DNA from: Aeromicrobium sp. PE09-221
Lineage (GTDB): Bacteria > Actinomycetota > Actinomycetes > Propionibacteriales > Nocardioidaceae
Direction of reading: 5' to 3'
NCBI RefSeq assembly: GCF_002174305.1
Contig: NZ_MIJB01000028.1
Coordinates: 1-64,000, forward strand
Length of the DNA stretch: 64,000 nucleotides
A program made the position numbers and the translations under genes. Of this stretch, positions 7,671 through 15,031 are shown one piece after another; the first letter of the stretch is position 1, and every line of letters begins with the position of its first letter. The notes beneath the pieces were generated by a model that saw nothing but the letters and a program-made list of their open reading frames with translations, did no database searches and was not told the DNA's origin.

Positions 7671-7870
7671 AAGAACCTCGGGCGGTGCGGGGCGCGGCGA
7701 CTGATGGTCCACAGGCCGCCGTCCAGGCAGTCGAAGAAGGAGGCTTCGTCGCGTGGCGGCAGATCGCCGCGGGCCACGTGCGAGTCATCGAAGTGCAGAA
7801 TGCCGCGGGCGCCGCAGACGCAGCGCGACGGCTCGCTCCAGGGGCGCCGCGGCGCGGGTCCTGGACTCAT
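7667..7870 (-). CDS. Small soluble protein with CxC motif, coupled to a membrane protein
   Basis: A 67-aa protein read from ATG 7870, with a possible metal-binding CVCGARG motif near residue 18 and a Pro/Arg-rich remainder. Its stop overlaps the start of the two-helix membrane protein (7668-7670), the main evidence that both are genuine. It is transcribed away from the gene at 7991. No family is recognised. Confidence 0.5.
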   Translation of the reverse strand: MSPGPAPRRPWSEPSRCVCGARGILHFDDSHVARGDLPPRDEASFFDCLDGGLWTISRRAPHRPRFL

Positions 7871-7990
7871 GTCTCCAGTCTCACAGAGGCTCCGGCGGTT
7901 CTCTCGGGGGCGAGCGCACTCCGCGCGTCGCCTACGGTGGTGGCCGAGCCGCCCGCATCCGGGACTCGGGAGGGCAGGAGAGGATGTCTG

Positions 7991-8488
7991 ATGCGATACG
8001 GACCGTTACACGCCGTCCCCGATGGGCTGGTGATCGGCAAGATCGGTGGCGGCGGTCGTTCCCGGCGTGGGGAGATCCTCGGCGACTGCGCGTTGCTCAC
8101 GCCGGAGGCGATCGTCCACCGGCGCGGTGTCGAGGAGATGCGCATCTTCGGGTGGAATCAGCTCGGGTCTGCCGTCCTGCGACTGCCCACGACGGATTTC
8201 CGGTTTCCGCGCCTGCGTCACGTCCTCGGCGTGACGGCGCTCGGTGTCCTCGGGGATGACGCGGGCCTGGTGCCCGATGACGGCTTCCTCGACCTGAGGA
8301 CGACCGAGGAGGCCTATCCGCTGCGCATCACACGCCACCACACCGGCGGTTACTGGAGGCCGATCGTGGTCAGTGCGCAGCGGCTGCTCGATGATCTCAT
8401 CGAGCATCCTGATCAGCGAGAGTTCTTGGCCGATCCGCCACGAGCAATCGAGATCGTCGCGGCACGAGCACGTCGACGGCGTCGATAG
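7991..8488 (+). CDS. Hypothetical protein with beta-rich domain
   Basis: A 165-aa soluble protein. ATG 7991 is chosen because the preceding in-frame sequence is the antisense of the neighbouring small genes; an out-of-frame ATG lies at 7984. The chain has alternating hydrophobic short segments (GDCALLTPEAIVHRRG, EEMRIFGWNQL) suggestive of a PH-like or beta-barrel fold, and ends with a very basic helix (ARARRRRR). There is no signal peptide or membrane segment. Function unknown. Confidence 0.6.
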   Translation: MRYGPLHAVPDGLVIGKIGGGGRSRRGEILGDCALLTPEAIVHRRGVEEMRIFGWNQLGSAVLRLPTTDFRFPRLRHVLGVTALGVLGDDAGLVPDDGFLDLRTTEEAYPLRITRHHTGGYWRPIVVSAQRLLDDLIEHPDQREFLADPPRAIEIVAARARRRRR

Positions 8489-8844
8489 CGCAGACGGCTG
8501 GTGCATCACTAGGCGTCAACGGCGAGCGAAGCGGGTCGTCGCGAGGTGGGATGCGAGACCAACTGGATCAGCTGCTCCGCTTGACGGGGCGACCGGTCGT
8601 CGTATCGTGGCTTAGACGCTGCCGGGGGGCGGTAGGCCGCTTTCTGACCCACCTGTCCGCGCCCCGGCAGCACCTCGCGCGTGCCCGCTTCTCGGGAGTC
8701 CCAAACGCCAGTCGGCCTGGGCCTTGGAATTGGAGTAGTTTGTGGGGCCGGCATGTGGCTGATCGTATGCCCGGGTTCGGACATTCCAGGCCCGAAGTGT
8801 GACCTGGATTCGGGCGGCAGCCGTTTTCGACTGCCATTCCAGCG
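8489..8844. other. Gene-free, structured intergenic stretch before tRNA-Glu
   Basis: No convincing gene is seen in these 356 bases on either strand. There is a perfect 10-bp inverted repeat, GCTGCCGGGG at 8618-8627 with its complement at 8662-8671, enclosing a smaller GCGG/CCGC stem, and a weaker paired region near 8803-8842 that may terminate the minus-strand tRNA-Glu. A GCGAGCGAAGCG motif near 8522 resembles one found beside other genes here. An unannotated small RNA is possible but unproven. Confidence 0.4.
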
Positions 8845-8917
8845 TACCCCCTACGGGATTCGAACCCGCGCTACCGCCTTGAAAGGGCGGCGTCCTAGGC
8901 CGCTAGACGAAGGGGGC
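8845..8917 (-). tRNA. tRNA-Glu (TTC)
   Basis: Minus-strand cloverleaf: acceptor GCCCCCT with AGGGGGT (G-T end pair), discriminator A, anticodon loop CTTTCAA (anticodon TTC), T-arm GGGTTCGAATCCC. No encoded CCA. Confidence 0.97.
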
Positions 8918-8995
8918 CGGACCCGGCCAGCATAGTCGGTCGGTCAGCCGCCCATGCACCTGCCCGGGTGGACCCCCTGCGGCAGACTGGGTGGC

Positions 8996-9346
8996 GTGAT
9001 CGAGATGAGCGAGGAGCGGTTCGAGCAGTTGTGCGTCGCGGCGCTCGAGCAGGTGCCCGAGGAGCTGACCGCGCTGCTGGACAACGTCGTCATGTTCATC
9101 GAGGACGACGCCCCTCCCGAAGAGCCGCATCTGCTCGGACTCTACGACGGCATCCCGATCACCGAACGCGACTCCCACTATGGCGGCCACCTCCCCGATC
9201 GCATCATGATCTTCCGCAAGCCGACCCTGACGATCTGCGAGAGTGAGGAGGAGGTCGTCGACGAGGTGCGCATCACCGTCGTGCACGAGATCGCCCACTT
9301 CTTCGGTATCGACGACGCTCGCCTGCATGAGCTCGGCTATGCGTGA
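8996..9346 (+). CDS. Zincin-like metallopeptidase family protein
   Basis: A 116-aa cytoplasmic protein of the small zincin-like family (PF06262/DUF1025-type). The zinc motif HEIAHFFGIDD sits near residues 98-108: two His and a Glu as in HExxH, followed by an Asp ligand. The N-terminal MSEERFEQLCVAALEQVPEEL segment (in pieces) is also typical. Substrates of this family are not established. The GTG at 8996 (VIEMSEERF) fits family starts; ATG 9005 is an alternative. The 3' end overlaps the pirin gene by eight bases. Confidence 0.85.
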   Translation: MIEMSEERFEQLCVAALEQVPEELTALLDNVVMFIEDDAPPEEPHLLGLYDGIPITERDSHYGGHLPDRIMIFRKPTLTICESEEEVVDEVRITVVHEIAHFFGIDDARLHELGYA

Positions 9347-9992
9347 GATCCGCCGCGCCGAGCAGCGCTTCCACACGGCCGGCGAGGGCATCGAGACCTT
9401 CCACTCCTTCTCCTACGGCGCTCACTACGATCCCGACAACATCGCCTTCGGTCCGGTCACGGCCATCAACACCGAGCACATCGCGCCCGGAGCCGGCTAC
9501 GACGCCCACCGGCACAGCGATGTCGAGATCGTCACCTGGGTGCTCGACGGAGTCCTCGCGCATGAGGACTCCACCGGTGCCGGTGGCGAGATCCCGCCCG
9601 GCCTCGCCCAGCGGCTGAGCGCCGGGTCGGGGGTCGAGCACACCGAACGCAATGCCTCCTCCGTCGAGGGCCTGACCTTCGTGCAGATGATGCTGCGCAG
9701 CGACAACGAGGGCACCCCCGAGTACGCGCAGGCGCACGTGGAGACCGACCTCGCGGGGCTGTACCGGGCCGTGGACGTCCACGCCCCGGTAGAGCTGCGG
9801 GTCGCGGTCCTGGCCGAGGGCGATGTCATCGAGATGCCTGCCGCGGCACGTACGCTCATCCACGTCACCCGCGGTTGCCTCGTCCTCGACCATGACCGAC
9901 TCACGCCCGGCGATGAGTTGCGCACCGACGAGCCCATCGGCCAACTGCGCGCCGACACCGCGACTGAAGTCCTCGTCTGCCTCCTGCGCTGA
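9339..9992 (+). CDS. Pirin family protein
   Basis: A 217-aa bicupin protein of the pirin family. The N-terminal cupin carries HRHSDVEIVTWVLDG (metal-binding HxH near residue 50) followed by EHTERNAS with the conserved His, as in YhhW/pirin proteins, some of which are quercetin dioxygenases or redox-responsive cofactors. The C-terminal cupin (about residues 140-217) has the usual degenerate sequence. It starts inside the end of the metallopeptidase gene (ATG 9339 against stop 9346), so both are read from one transcript. Confidence 0.9.
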   Translation: MREIRRAEQRFHTAGEGIETFHSFSYGAHYDPDNIAFGPVTAINTEHIAPGAGYDAHRHSDVEIVTWVLDGVLAHEDSTGAGGEIPPGLAQRLSAGSGVEHTERNASSVEGLTFVQMMLRSDNEGTPEYAQAHVETDLAGLYRAVDVHAPVELRVAVLAEGDVIEMPAAARTLIHVTRGCLVLDHDRLTPGDELRTDEPIGQLRADTATEVLVCLLR

Positions 9993-9999
9993 CCGAACA

Positions 10000-10154
10000 A
10001 ACCCGTTCAGTGTGGGGGTACCTCCCTGGGGGCACCTCCCTGCACGGAGTTCTGCGGAGCGCTTGGGGGAGAGGGAGCGAAGCGGAGTTCTTGAGGGACG
10101 TTTGGACGGCAAAGAGCCCGGTTTCACCGTCCAAACGTCACACTCAACGGGTTC
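10000..10154. repeat. Intergenic palindrome, copy 2, interrupted by about 80 bp
   Basis: Inner arms GACGTTTGGACGG (10097-10109) and its complement (10127-10139) match copy 1 at 6.2 kb, and the right arm continues with CACACTCAACGGG as there. The expected outer left arm is found not adjacent but at 10000-10014 (AACCCGTTcAGTGTG, one mismatch to the right arm). About 82 bases, 10015-10096, separate the two halves of the left arm. That insert is GC-rich, has repeated ACCTCCCTG-type segments and a duplicated CGGAGTTCT at 10045 and 10083. Confidence 0.75.
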
Positions 10155-10205
10155 GCGTGTCCCCTCAGACGGTGGGGATCCTGGGAGGAGGGATAGCCTG
10201 CAGGT

Positions 10206-11564
10206 ATGCACGGATGGGAACGACATCGCCAGGCCGTCGACGCGCTACGCACCTCCTACCGGTCCATCGCGCCAGGCTCGCCCATACGTCTCGCCAAGCG
10301 CACCTCGAATCTCTTCCGTCCTCGACAGGCGGCCACAGGACCGGGTCTCGACGTGTCCGGCCTCGACGGCGTCATCGAGGTCGACCCGGCCGCCGGCACC
10401 GCCGACGTCCAGGGCATGTGCACCTACGAGGACCTCGTCGACGCGACCTTGCCGTACGGTCTCATCCCCACGGTGGTGCCGCAGCTGCGCACCATCACCT
10501 TGGGCGGAGCGGTCACCGGGCTCGGCATCGAGTCCACCTCGCTGTTCAAGGGGCTGCCGCATGAGGCGGTCATCGAGATGGACATCCTCACGGGCGCGGG
10601 CGATCTCGTGACCGCCGCGCCGCACAACGAGCACGCCGATCTCTTCGCCGCCTTCCCCAACTCCTACGGCAGCCTCGGCTACGCGGTGCGTCTCAAGATC
10701 CGGCTGGAGAAGGTGCCTCCCTATGTGCGGTTGCGTCACGTGCGCACCGACGGCTCGACCGAGGCGGCCAAGATCATCGAGGAGGTCGCCGACTCCGCCA
10801 CCTACGAGGGCGACCGCGTCGACGCCGTCGACGCCACGGCCTTCTCGCCCGATGAGATCTACGTGACGCTCGCGACCTTCATCGACGACCCCGGCCCCGT
10901 CAGCGACTACTCGGGTCAGCAGATCTACTACCAGTCCATCCCGCAACGCCGCTATGACCGTCTGACCATGTACGACTATCTGTGGCGCTGGGACACCGAT
11001 TGGTTCTGGTGCTCGCGCGCCTTCGGGGCCCAGAACCCCTATGTCCGACGACTCTGGCCCCGCCGCTACCGCCGCAGCGATGTCTTCCACAAACTTGTCG
11101 GGCTCGACACGAAGTACGGGATCAGCAAGATCCTCGATCGATTCAAGAAGGTCCCCGGCCGGGAGAAGGTCATCCAGGACATCGAGGTCCCGCTCGAGCG
11201 GATGGGCGACTTCCTCGAGTGGTTCGACGCCGAGGTCGGCATGCGACCGGTCTGGCTCTGCCCCCTGCGCACCGCGCAGGCCTGGCCCACCTACCCGCTC
11301 GAACCCGGCCGGCTCTACGTCAACGCCGGCTTCTGGGGCACGGTCGTGGTGCCCGCGGACAGCCCGCCCGGCGCCGTCAACCGCCGCATCGAGACTGCGG
11401 TGCACGATCTCGGCGGCCACAAATCCCTGTATTCGGAGGCCTTCTACGACAGGCCTACTTTCGATTCGCTGTATGACACTGCCGGCCTCGATCGCCTTCG
11501 TGAGCGATACGACCCCGACGGTCGTCTCAGCACTCTGTATGACAAGGCAGTGAGGAATTCATGA
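10206..11564 (+). CDS. tmsA: FAD-binding oxidoreductase for 10-methyl fatty acid synthesis (TmsA/BfaA-like)
   Basis: A 452-aa FAD_binding_4 (vanillyl-alcohol-oxidase type) flavoprotein of the DIMINUTO/24-dehydrocholesterol reductase-like group. The FAD domain spans about residues 30-190, with VPQLRTITLGGAVTGLGIES (pyrophosphate-binding region) near residues 92-111. The tandem with a cyclopropane-fatty-acid-synthase-type methyltransferase is the known pair that makes 10-methylstearic (tuberculostearic) acid: the methyltransferase forms a 10-methylene intermediate and the flavoprotein reduces it. The stop overlaps the next start by four bases. The order flavoprotein then methyltransferase is clear; no third tms gene follows. 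Confidence 0.85.
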   Translation: MHGWERHRQAVDALRTSYRSIAPGSPIRLAKRTSNLFRPRQAATGPGLDVSGLDGVIEVDPAAGTADVQGMCTYEDLVDATLPYGLIPTVVPQLRTITLGGAVTGLGIESTSLFKGLPHEAVIEMDILTGAGDLVTAAPHNEHADLFAAFPNSYGSLGYAVRLKIRLEKVPPYVRLRHVRTDGSTEAAKIIEEVADSATYEGDRVDAVDATAFSPDEIYVTLATFIDDPGPVSDYSGQQIYYQSIPQRRYDRLTMYDYLWRWDTDWFWCSRAFGAQNPYVRRLWPRRYRRSDVFHKLVGLDTKYGISKILDRFKKVPGREKVIQDIEVPLERMGDFLEWFDAEVGMRPVWLCPLRTAQAWPTYPLEPGRLYVNAGFWGTVVVPADSPPGAVNRRIETAVHDLGGHKSLYSEAFYDRPTFDSLYDTAGLDRLRERYDPDGRLSTLYDKAVRNS

Positions 11565-12847
11565 CGATCGACACCAATGCCAAGCTCTCCATCGCCGATG
11601 CGCTCGGGCGCATCATGAGAGGCGGTCTGCCCTTCCGCTTCGAGGCTTATGACGGCAGCGTCGGCGGCCCCGAGGACTCGCCGATCACGCTCCGGCTCGT
11701 CAACGAACGGGGTCTGTCCTATCTGATGACCGCTCCCGGCGACCTCGGCTTCGCACGTGCCTACGTGTCGGGCGATCTCGAAGTCGACGGCGACCATCCC
11801 GGCAACCCCTACGACGCGATGTCGCTCATCATGAGCCAGCTGCGCTTCAAGGTCCCGTCGGCGGGAGAGATGCTGCAGGTGCTGCGCAGTCTCGGGCTGG
11901 AGCACCTGCGCCCTCCGGCGCCGCCCGCCGAGGAGCACCTGCCCAAGTGGCGTCGGGCGCTGGAGGGCCTGCGGCACAACAAGACCCGTGATGCCGCGGC
12001 CATCCACCACCATTACGACGTCTCGAATCGCTTCTACGAGCTCGTGCTGGGTCCGTCGATGACCTACACCTGCGCAGTCTTCCCGCACGAGAACGCGACG
12101 CTGGAGGAGGCACAGTTCGAGAAGTACGACCTCATCTGCCGCAAGCTCGACCTTGAGCCCGGTGATCGCCTCCTCGATCTCGGCTGCGGCTGGGGCGGCA
12201 TGGTGCGTCACGCCGCGCAGCACTACGGGGCCAAGGTGCTCGGCGTGACGCTCTCCCGCGAGCAGGCCGAGTGGGGGCAGCGAAAGATCATCGAGGAGGG
12301 GCTCGGCGATCTCGCCGAGATCCGCTTCAGCGACTACCGCGATGTGCCCGAGGCGGACTTCGACGCCGTCAGCTCCATCGGTCTCACCGAGCACATCGGT
12401 GTGCGCAACTACCCCGACTACTTCGCCTTCGCGCATTCCCGGCTCCGCGAGGGCGGGCGGATGCTCAATCACTGCATCACGCGTTCGGACAACAAGTCCC
12501 GTGCCACGGCAGGGGCGTTCATCGACCGCTATGTGTTCCCCGATGGCGAGCTGACCGGTTCGGGCACGATCATCTCGGCGATGCAGGATGTCGGCCTCGA
12601 GGTGCGGCACGAGGAGAACCTGCGTGAGCACTACGCGCTGACTCTGAAAGCGTGGTGCGAGAACCTCGAAGCCAATTGGGACGAGGCGCTCGAGGAGGTC
12701 ACGGTGGGCCGCGCGAAGGTCTGGGGCCTGTACATGGCGGGATCGCGTCTGGCCTTCGAGCGCGACGAGATCGAGTTGCATCATGTGCTCGGCGTCAAGA
12801 CGGATGCCGATGGCAATGCCCACTATCCGCTGCGCCCCTCCTTCTGA
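11561..12847 (+). CDS. tmsB: Fatty acid 10-methylene transferase (TmsB/BfaB-like, CFA-synthase family)
   Basis: A 428-aa SAM-dependent methyltransferase of the CFA synthase family. An N-terminal domain of about 140 residues is followed by the catalytic core with HHHYDVSNRFYELVLG, the SAM motif LDLGCGWGG (residues about 203-211) and the family signature FGLTEHIG-like segment (SSIGLTEHIG). It acts at the membrane on oleoyl chains of phospholipids, adding a methylene from SAM at C10. Translation is coupled to tmsA. Plain cyclopropane synthase activity cannot be excluded from sequence, but the tmsA partner favours branched-chain synthesis. Confidence 0.87.
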   Translation: MTIDTNAKLSIADALGRIMRGGLPFRFEAYDGSVGGPEDSPITLRLVNERGLSYLMTAPGDLGFARAYVSGDLEVDGDHPGNPYDAMSLIMSQLRFKVPSAGEMLQVLRSLGLEHLRPPAPPAEEHLPKWRRALEGLRHNKTRDAAAIHHHYDVSNRFYELVLGPSMTYTCAVFPHENATLEEAQFEKYDLICRKLDLEPGDRLLDLGCGWGGMVRHAAQHYGAKVLGVTLSREQAEWGQRKIIEEGLGDLAEIRFSDYRDVPEADFDAVSSIGLTEHIGVRNYPDYFAFAHSRLREGGRMLNHCITRSDNKSRATAGAFIDRYVFPDGELTGSGTIISAMQDVGLEVRHEENLREHYALTLKAWCENLEANWDEALEEVTVGRAKVWGLYMAGSRLAFERDEIELHHVLGVKTDADGNAHYPLRPSF

Positions 12848-12970
12848 CCCCGCCGCTGGGCGCTGAGCTACCACGCACTGTCGGCCTCGAGGTGCGTGAC
12901 GGCTCACCGTTCGGGGGGGTAGATGCTGCCCAGGCACGGGTCGTCTCACCCGATTCGATAGGTTCGACAG

Positions 12971-13759
12971 GTGCGTATCGCGACCTGGAATGTCAACTCC
13001 ATCCGCAGCCGGATCGATCGCGTGCTCGCCTTCTTGGAGCGTCACGATGTCGATGTCCTGGCCATCCAGGAGACGAAGTGCCGCGAGGATCAGTTCCCCG
13101 GTCTCGAGCTGCAGTCGATGGGGTACGAGTTCGCTCACTTCGGCGTCAACCAGTGGAACGGTGTCGCGCTGATCTCCCGCGTCGGGCTGACCGACGTGCA
13201 TCGTCAGTTCGCTGATGACCAGCCGCACTTCGGGGAGATCCTCGAACCTCGTGCCATCGGGGCGACCACCGGCTCGATCCGGATGTGGAGTCTCTACGTA
13301 CCCAATGGCCGCGAACTCGACCACGAGCACTACGCCTACAAGCTGGACTGGCTCAAGCGCCTCGAGGCCGCGGGTCGTGCCTGGCTCGAGGCCGACGATC
13401 AGGCCCAGGTCGCGTTGACCGGCGACTGGAATATCGCCCCCCAGGACGATGATGTCTGGGACATCACCGAGTTCGAGGGCAGGACACACGTGTCGGAGCC
13501 GGAACGCGCGGCATTCTCGTCCATCGTCGAGGCCGGGTTCAGCGATGTCGTCCGCCCCCACACGCCGGGCCCGGGCGTCTACACCTACTGGGATTACCAG
13601 CAGCTGCGGTTCCCGAAGCGTCAGGGCATGAGGATCGACTTCATCCTCGGTTCGCCGGCGCTCGCCGCGCGGGTGACCGATGCCTTCATCGACCGCGAGG
13701 AGCGAAAAGGCAAGGGCGCCAGCGACCACGCCCCGGTCGTCGTCGATCTCGCCGACTGA
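12971..13759 (+). CDS. xthA: Exodeoxyribonuclease III
   Basis: A 262-aa AP endonuclease/3'-5' exonuclease of the ExoIII family, which incises abasic sites in base-excision repair. Conserved features: WNVNSIRSR near the N-terminus (metal-binding Asn), AIQETKC (catalytic Glu, about residue 37), LTGDWNIAP (Asp/Asn pair), and the C-terminal SDHAPVVVDL (catalytic Asp-His). GTG 12971 is the only start that keeps the canonical MRIATWNVN beginning. It is followed by a long hairpin before the convergent mrp operon. Confidence 0.95.
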   Translation: MRIATWNVNSIRSRIDRVLAFLERHDVDVLAIQETKCREDQFPGLELQSMGYEFAHFGVNQWNGVALISRVGLTDVHRQFADDQPHFGEILEPRAIGATTGSIRMWSLYVPNGRELDHEHYAYKLDWLKRLEAAGRAWLEADDQAQVALTGDWNIAPQDDDVWDITEFEGRTHVSEPERAAFSSIVEAGFSDVVRPHTPGPGVYTYWDYQQLRFPKRQGMRIDFILGSPALAARVTDAFIDREERKGKGASDHAPVVVDLAD

Positions 13760-13779
13760 GACCCGCCGGGCTACGCGCC

Positions 13780-13838
13780 ACTTTTGCCGGGCTCTGGCCC
13801 TCGAATGGGTGTCTGAGGGGCCACAACCCGGCAAAAGT
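13780..13838. terminator. Hairpin between convergent xthA and mrpG
   Basis: A perfect 12-bp stem (ACTTTTGCCGGG and complement) with an inner TGGCC(C)CTC / GAGGGGCCA stem forms a long hairpin. Lying 20 bases after xthA and 13 bases after the mrpG stop, it probably terminates both transcripts; the A/T-rich outer ends give a T-run in each direction. Confidence 0.7.
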
Positions 13839-13851
13839 CGGACCCGGAGGG

Positions 13852-14175
13852 TCAGGACTGGTCGGGGATCTCAATGGCGTTGAGGCGGCTCTTGTCGACG
13901 AAACCGGTGCGGAAGGACGCGCGGCCGACCATGTGCGCCGACACCGGCGCGGTGAGCATCTGGAAGATCGACACCACGACGATCACGGTGATATCGCCCA
14001 GGTCCTGAGCACGGAGTGCCAGGCCCGCCAGGATCAGCAGAAGGCCCAGGGTCTGCGGCTTGGTGGCCGCGTGCATCCGGGTCAACAGCTCGGGGAAGCG
14101 CAGGATACCGATACCCGCGACCAGCGCGAAGGCCGCTCCGAGGATCAGCAGCGTTCCGGCGATGTAGTCGATCAT
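13852..14175 (-). CDS. mrpG: Mrp-type Na+/H+ antiporter subunit G
   Basis: A 107-aa membrane protein of the MnhG/PhaG family with three hydrophobic helices and the characteristic GILRFPELLTRMHAATKPQT segment near residues 23-42. It is the last gene of the minus-strand mrp operon and a required structural subunit of the antiporter complex that exchanges cytoplasmic Na+ for H+. ATG 14175 overlaps the mrpF stop by four bases. Confidence 0.93.
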   Translation of the reverse strand: MIDYIAGTLLILGAAFALVAGIGILRFPELLTRMHAATKPQTLGLLLILAGLALRAQDLGDITVIVVVSIFQMLTAPVSAHMVGRASFRTGFVDKSRLNAIEIPDQS

Positions 14176-14492
14176 CGGATCTCATCCTCTCGCTGCGTCT
14201 GCTCGGGTGTGTCCGGGCGCTTGGCCGCGCTGCGATCCGAGTCCGGCGCGGCGTAGCGGGCGATGCTGACCGACCCGAGGAAGGCGACCAGTGCCAACGC
14301 GACCAGGACGGGCAGGGTGTTGGTGTGGTTGTTGACGGCCGCCTCGACGCCGATGGCCCCGACACATGCGGCGACGAACACATCGGCGGCGACGGTGCGA
14401 TCGAGCATCGTCGGCCCACGCACGATGCGGACCATGCACAGGACGCCGGTGAGCCCCAGGATGACGGCGCAGATGATGCCGACGGTGGTCAT
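14172..14492 (-). CDS. mrpF: Mrp-type Na+/H+ antiporter subunit F
   Basis: A 106-aa subunit of the MnhF/PhaF family: three membrane helices, with the conserved MVRIVRGPTMLDRTVAADV (about residues 19-37). The hydrophilic C-terminal tail of about 25 residues (SDRSAAKRPDTPEQTQREDE) is longer than in many homologues. ATG 14492 is chosen because homology begins at MTTVGII; it overlaps the mrpE stop by four bases. Confidence 0.92.
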   Translation of the reverse strand: MTTVGIICAVILGLTGVLCMVRIVRGPTMLDRTVAADVFVAACVGAIGVEAAVNNHTNTLPVLVALALVAFLGSVSIARYAAPDSDRSAAKRPDTPEQTQREDEIR

Positions 14493-15031
14493 GCCTTCGC
14501 CTCCTCGGCCCGCAGCTGATCGCGGCTGGTCTCGTAGTCGTCGCGCGAGCCGAAGGCCGCGAGGACGCGATGTTCCTGATATCGCGCTTTGCGCCGTGCT
14601 GTCTCTATCACCTCGGGTGTCGAGCCGTCGAGGACGTGCAGCCACATCCGGCCGGTGTCGGCATCCAGCTCGATCAACAACGATCCCGGCACCAGTGACA
14701 CGAGCTCACCGGTCATGACCTGCAGGAGATCGGATTTCCCGACCAGATGCACCTCGATCACCGCGCTGCGCGGGGGAGCGGCCGGGCGGATCGCGATCCA
14801 GGCCACCTGGAAGCTCGCCACCACCAGATCGAAGAAGAAGCGAGCGAGCAGCCACAGGGCCGACAATGGCCGGAACCGCCCGTGCAGGTCGACCGAGGGG
14901 AACGGGAAGACCACGATGACGAGCGTCGCGACGATGAGACCGCCGATGACGTTCAAGACCGTGACCTCGCCCCAGAGCATCGACCAGACGATGGTGAGCC
15001 CGATGATGACGGGAATGCGCAGACGGTTCAC
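14489..15031 (-). CDS. mrpE: Mrp-type Na+/H+ antiporter subunit E
   Basis: A 180-aa MnhE/PhaE-type subunit with two N-terminal hydrophobic helices (residues about 5-42) and a cytoplasmic C-terminal domain containing VIEVHLVGKSDLLQVMTGEL and LVPGSLLIELD, both typical. It starts with GTG 15031 overlapping the mrpD stop. A far longer open frame through this region is a shadow of mrpD in another frame. Confidence 0.92.
   Translation of the reverse strand: MNRLRIPVIIGLTIVWSMLWGEVTVLNVIGGLIVATLVIVVFPFPSVDLHGRFRPLSALWLLARFFFDLVVASFQVAWIAIRPAAPPRSAVIEVHLVGKSDLLQVMTGELVSLVPGSLLIELDADTGRMWLHVLDGSTPEVIETARRKARYQEHRVLAAFGSRDDYETSRDQLRAEEAKA

Noticed and set aside
10015..10096. Insert in palindrome copy 2 called as a known transposon remnant
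   Set aside because: It is only about 80 bp, has no recognisable transposase fragment and no clear target duplication, so only a repeat label is justified.
11444..13834. A 796-codon open frame on the minus strand
   Set aside because: It is antisense to tmsB and xthA, both of which have clear catalytic motifs; long antisense frames are expected at this GC content.
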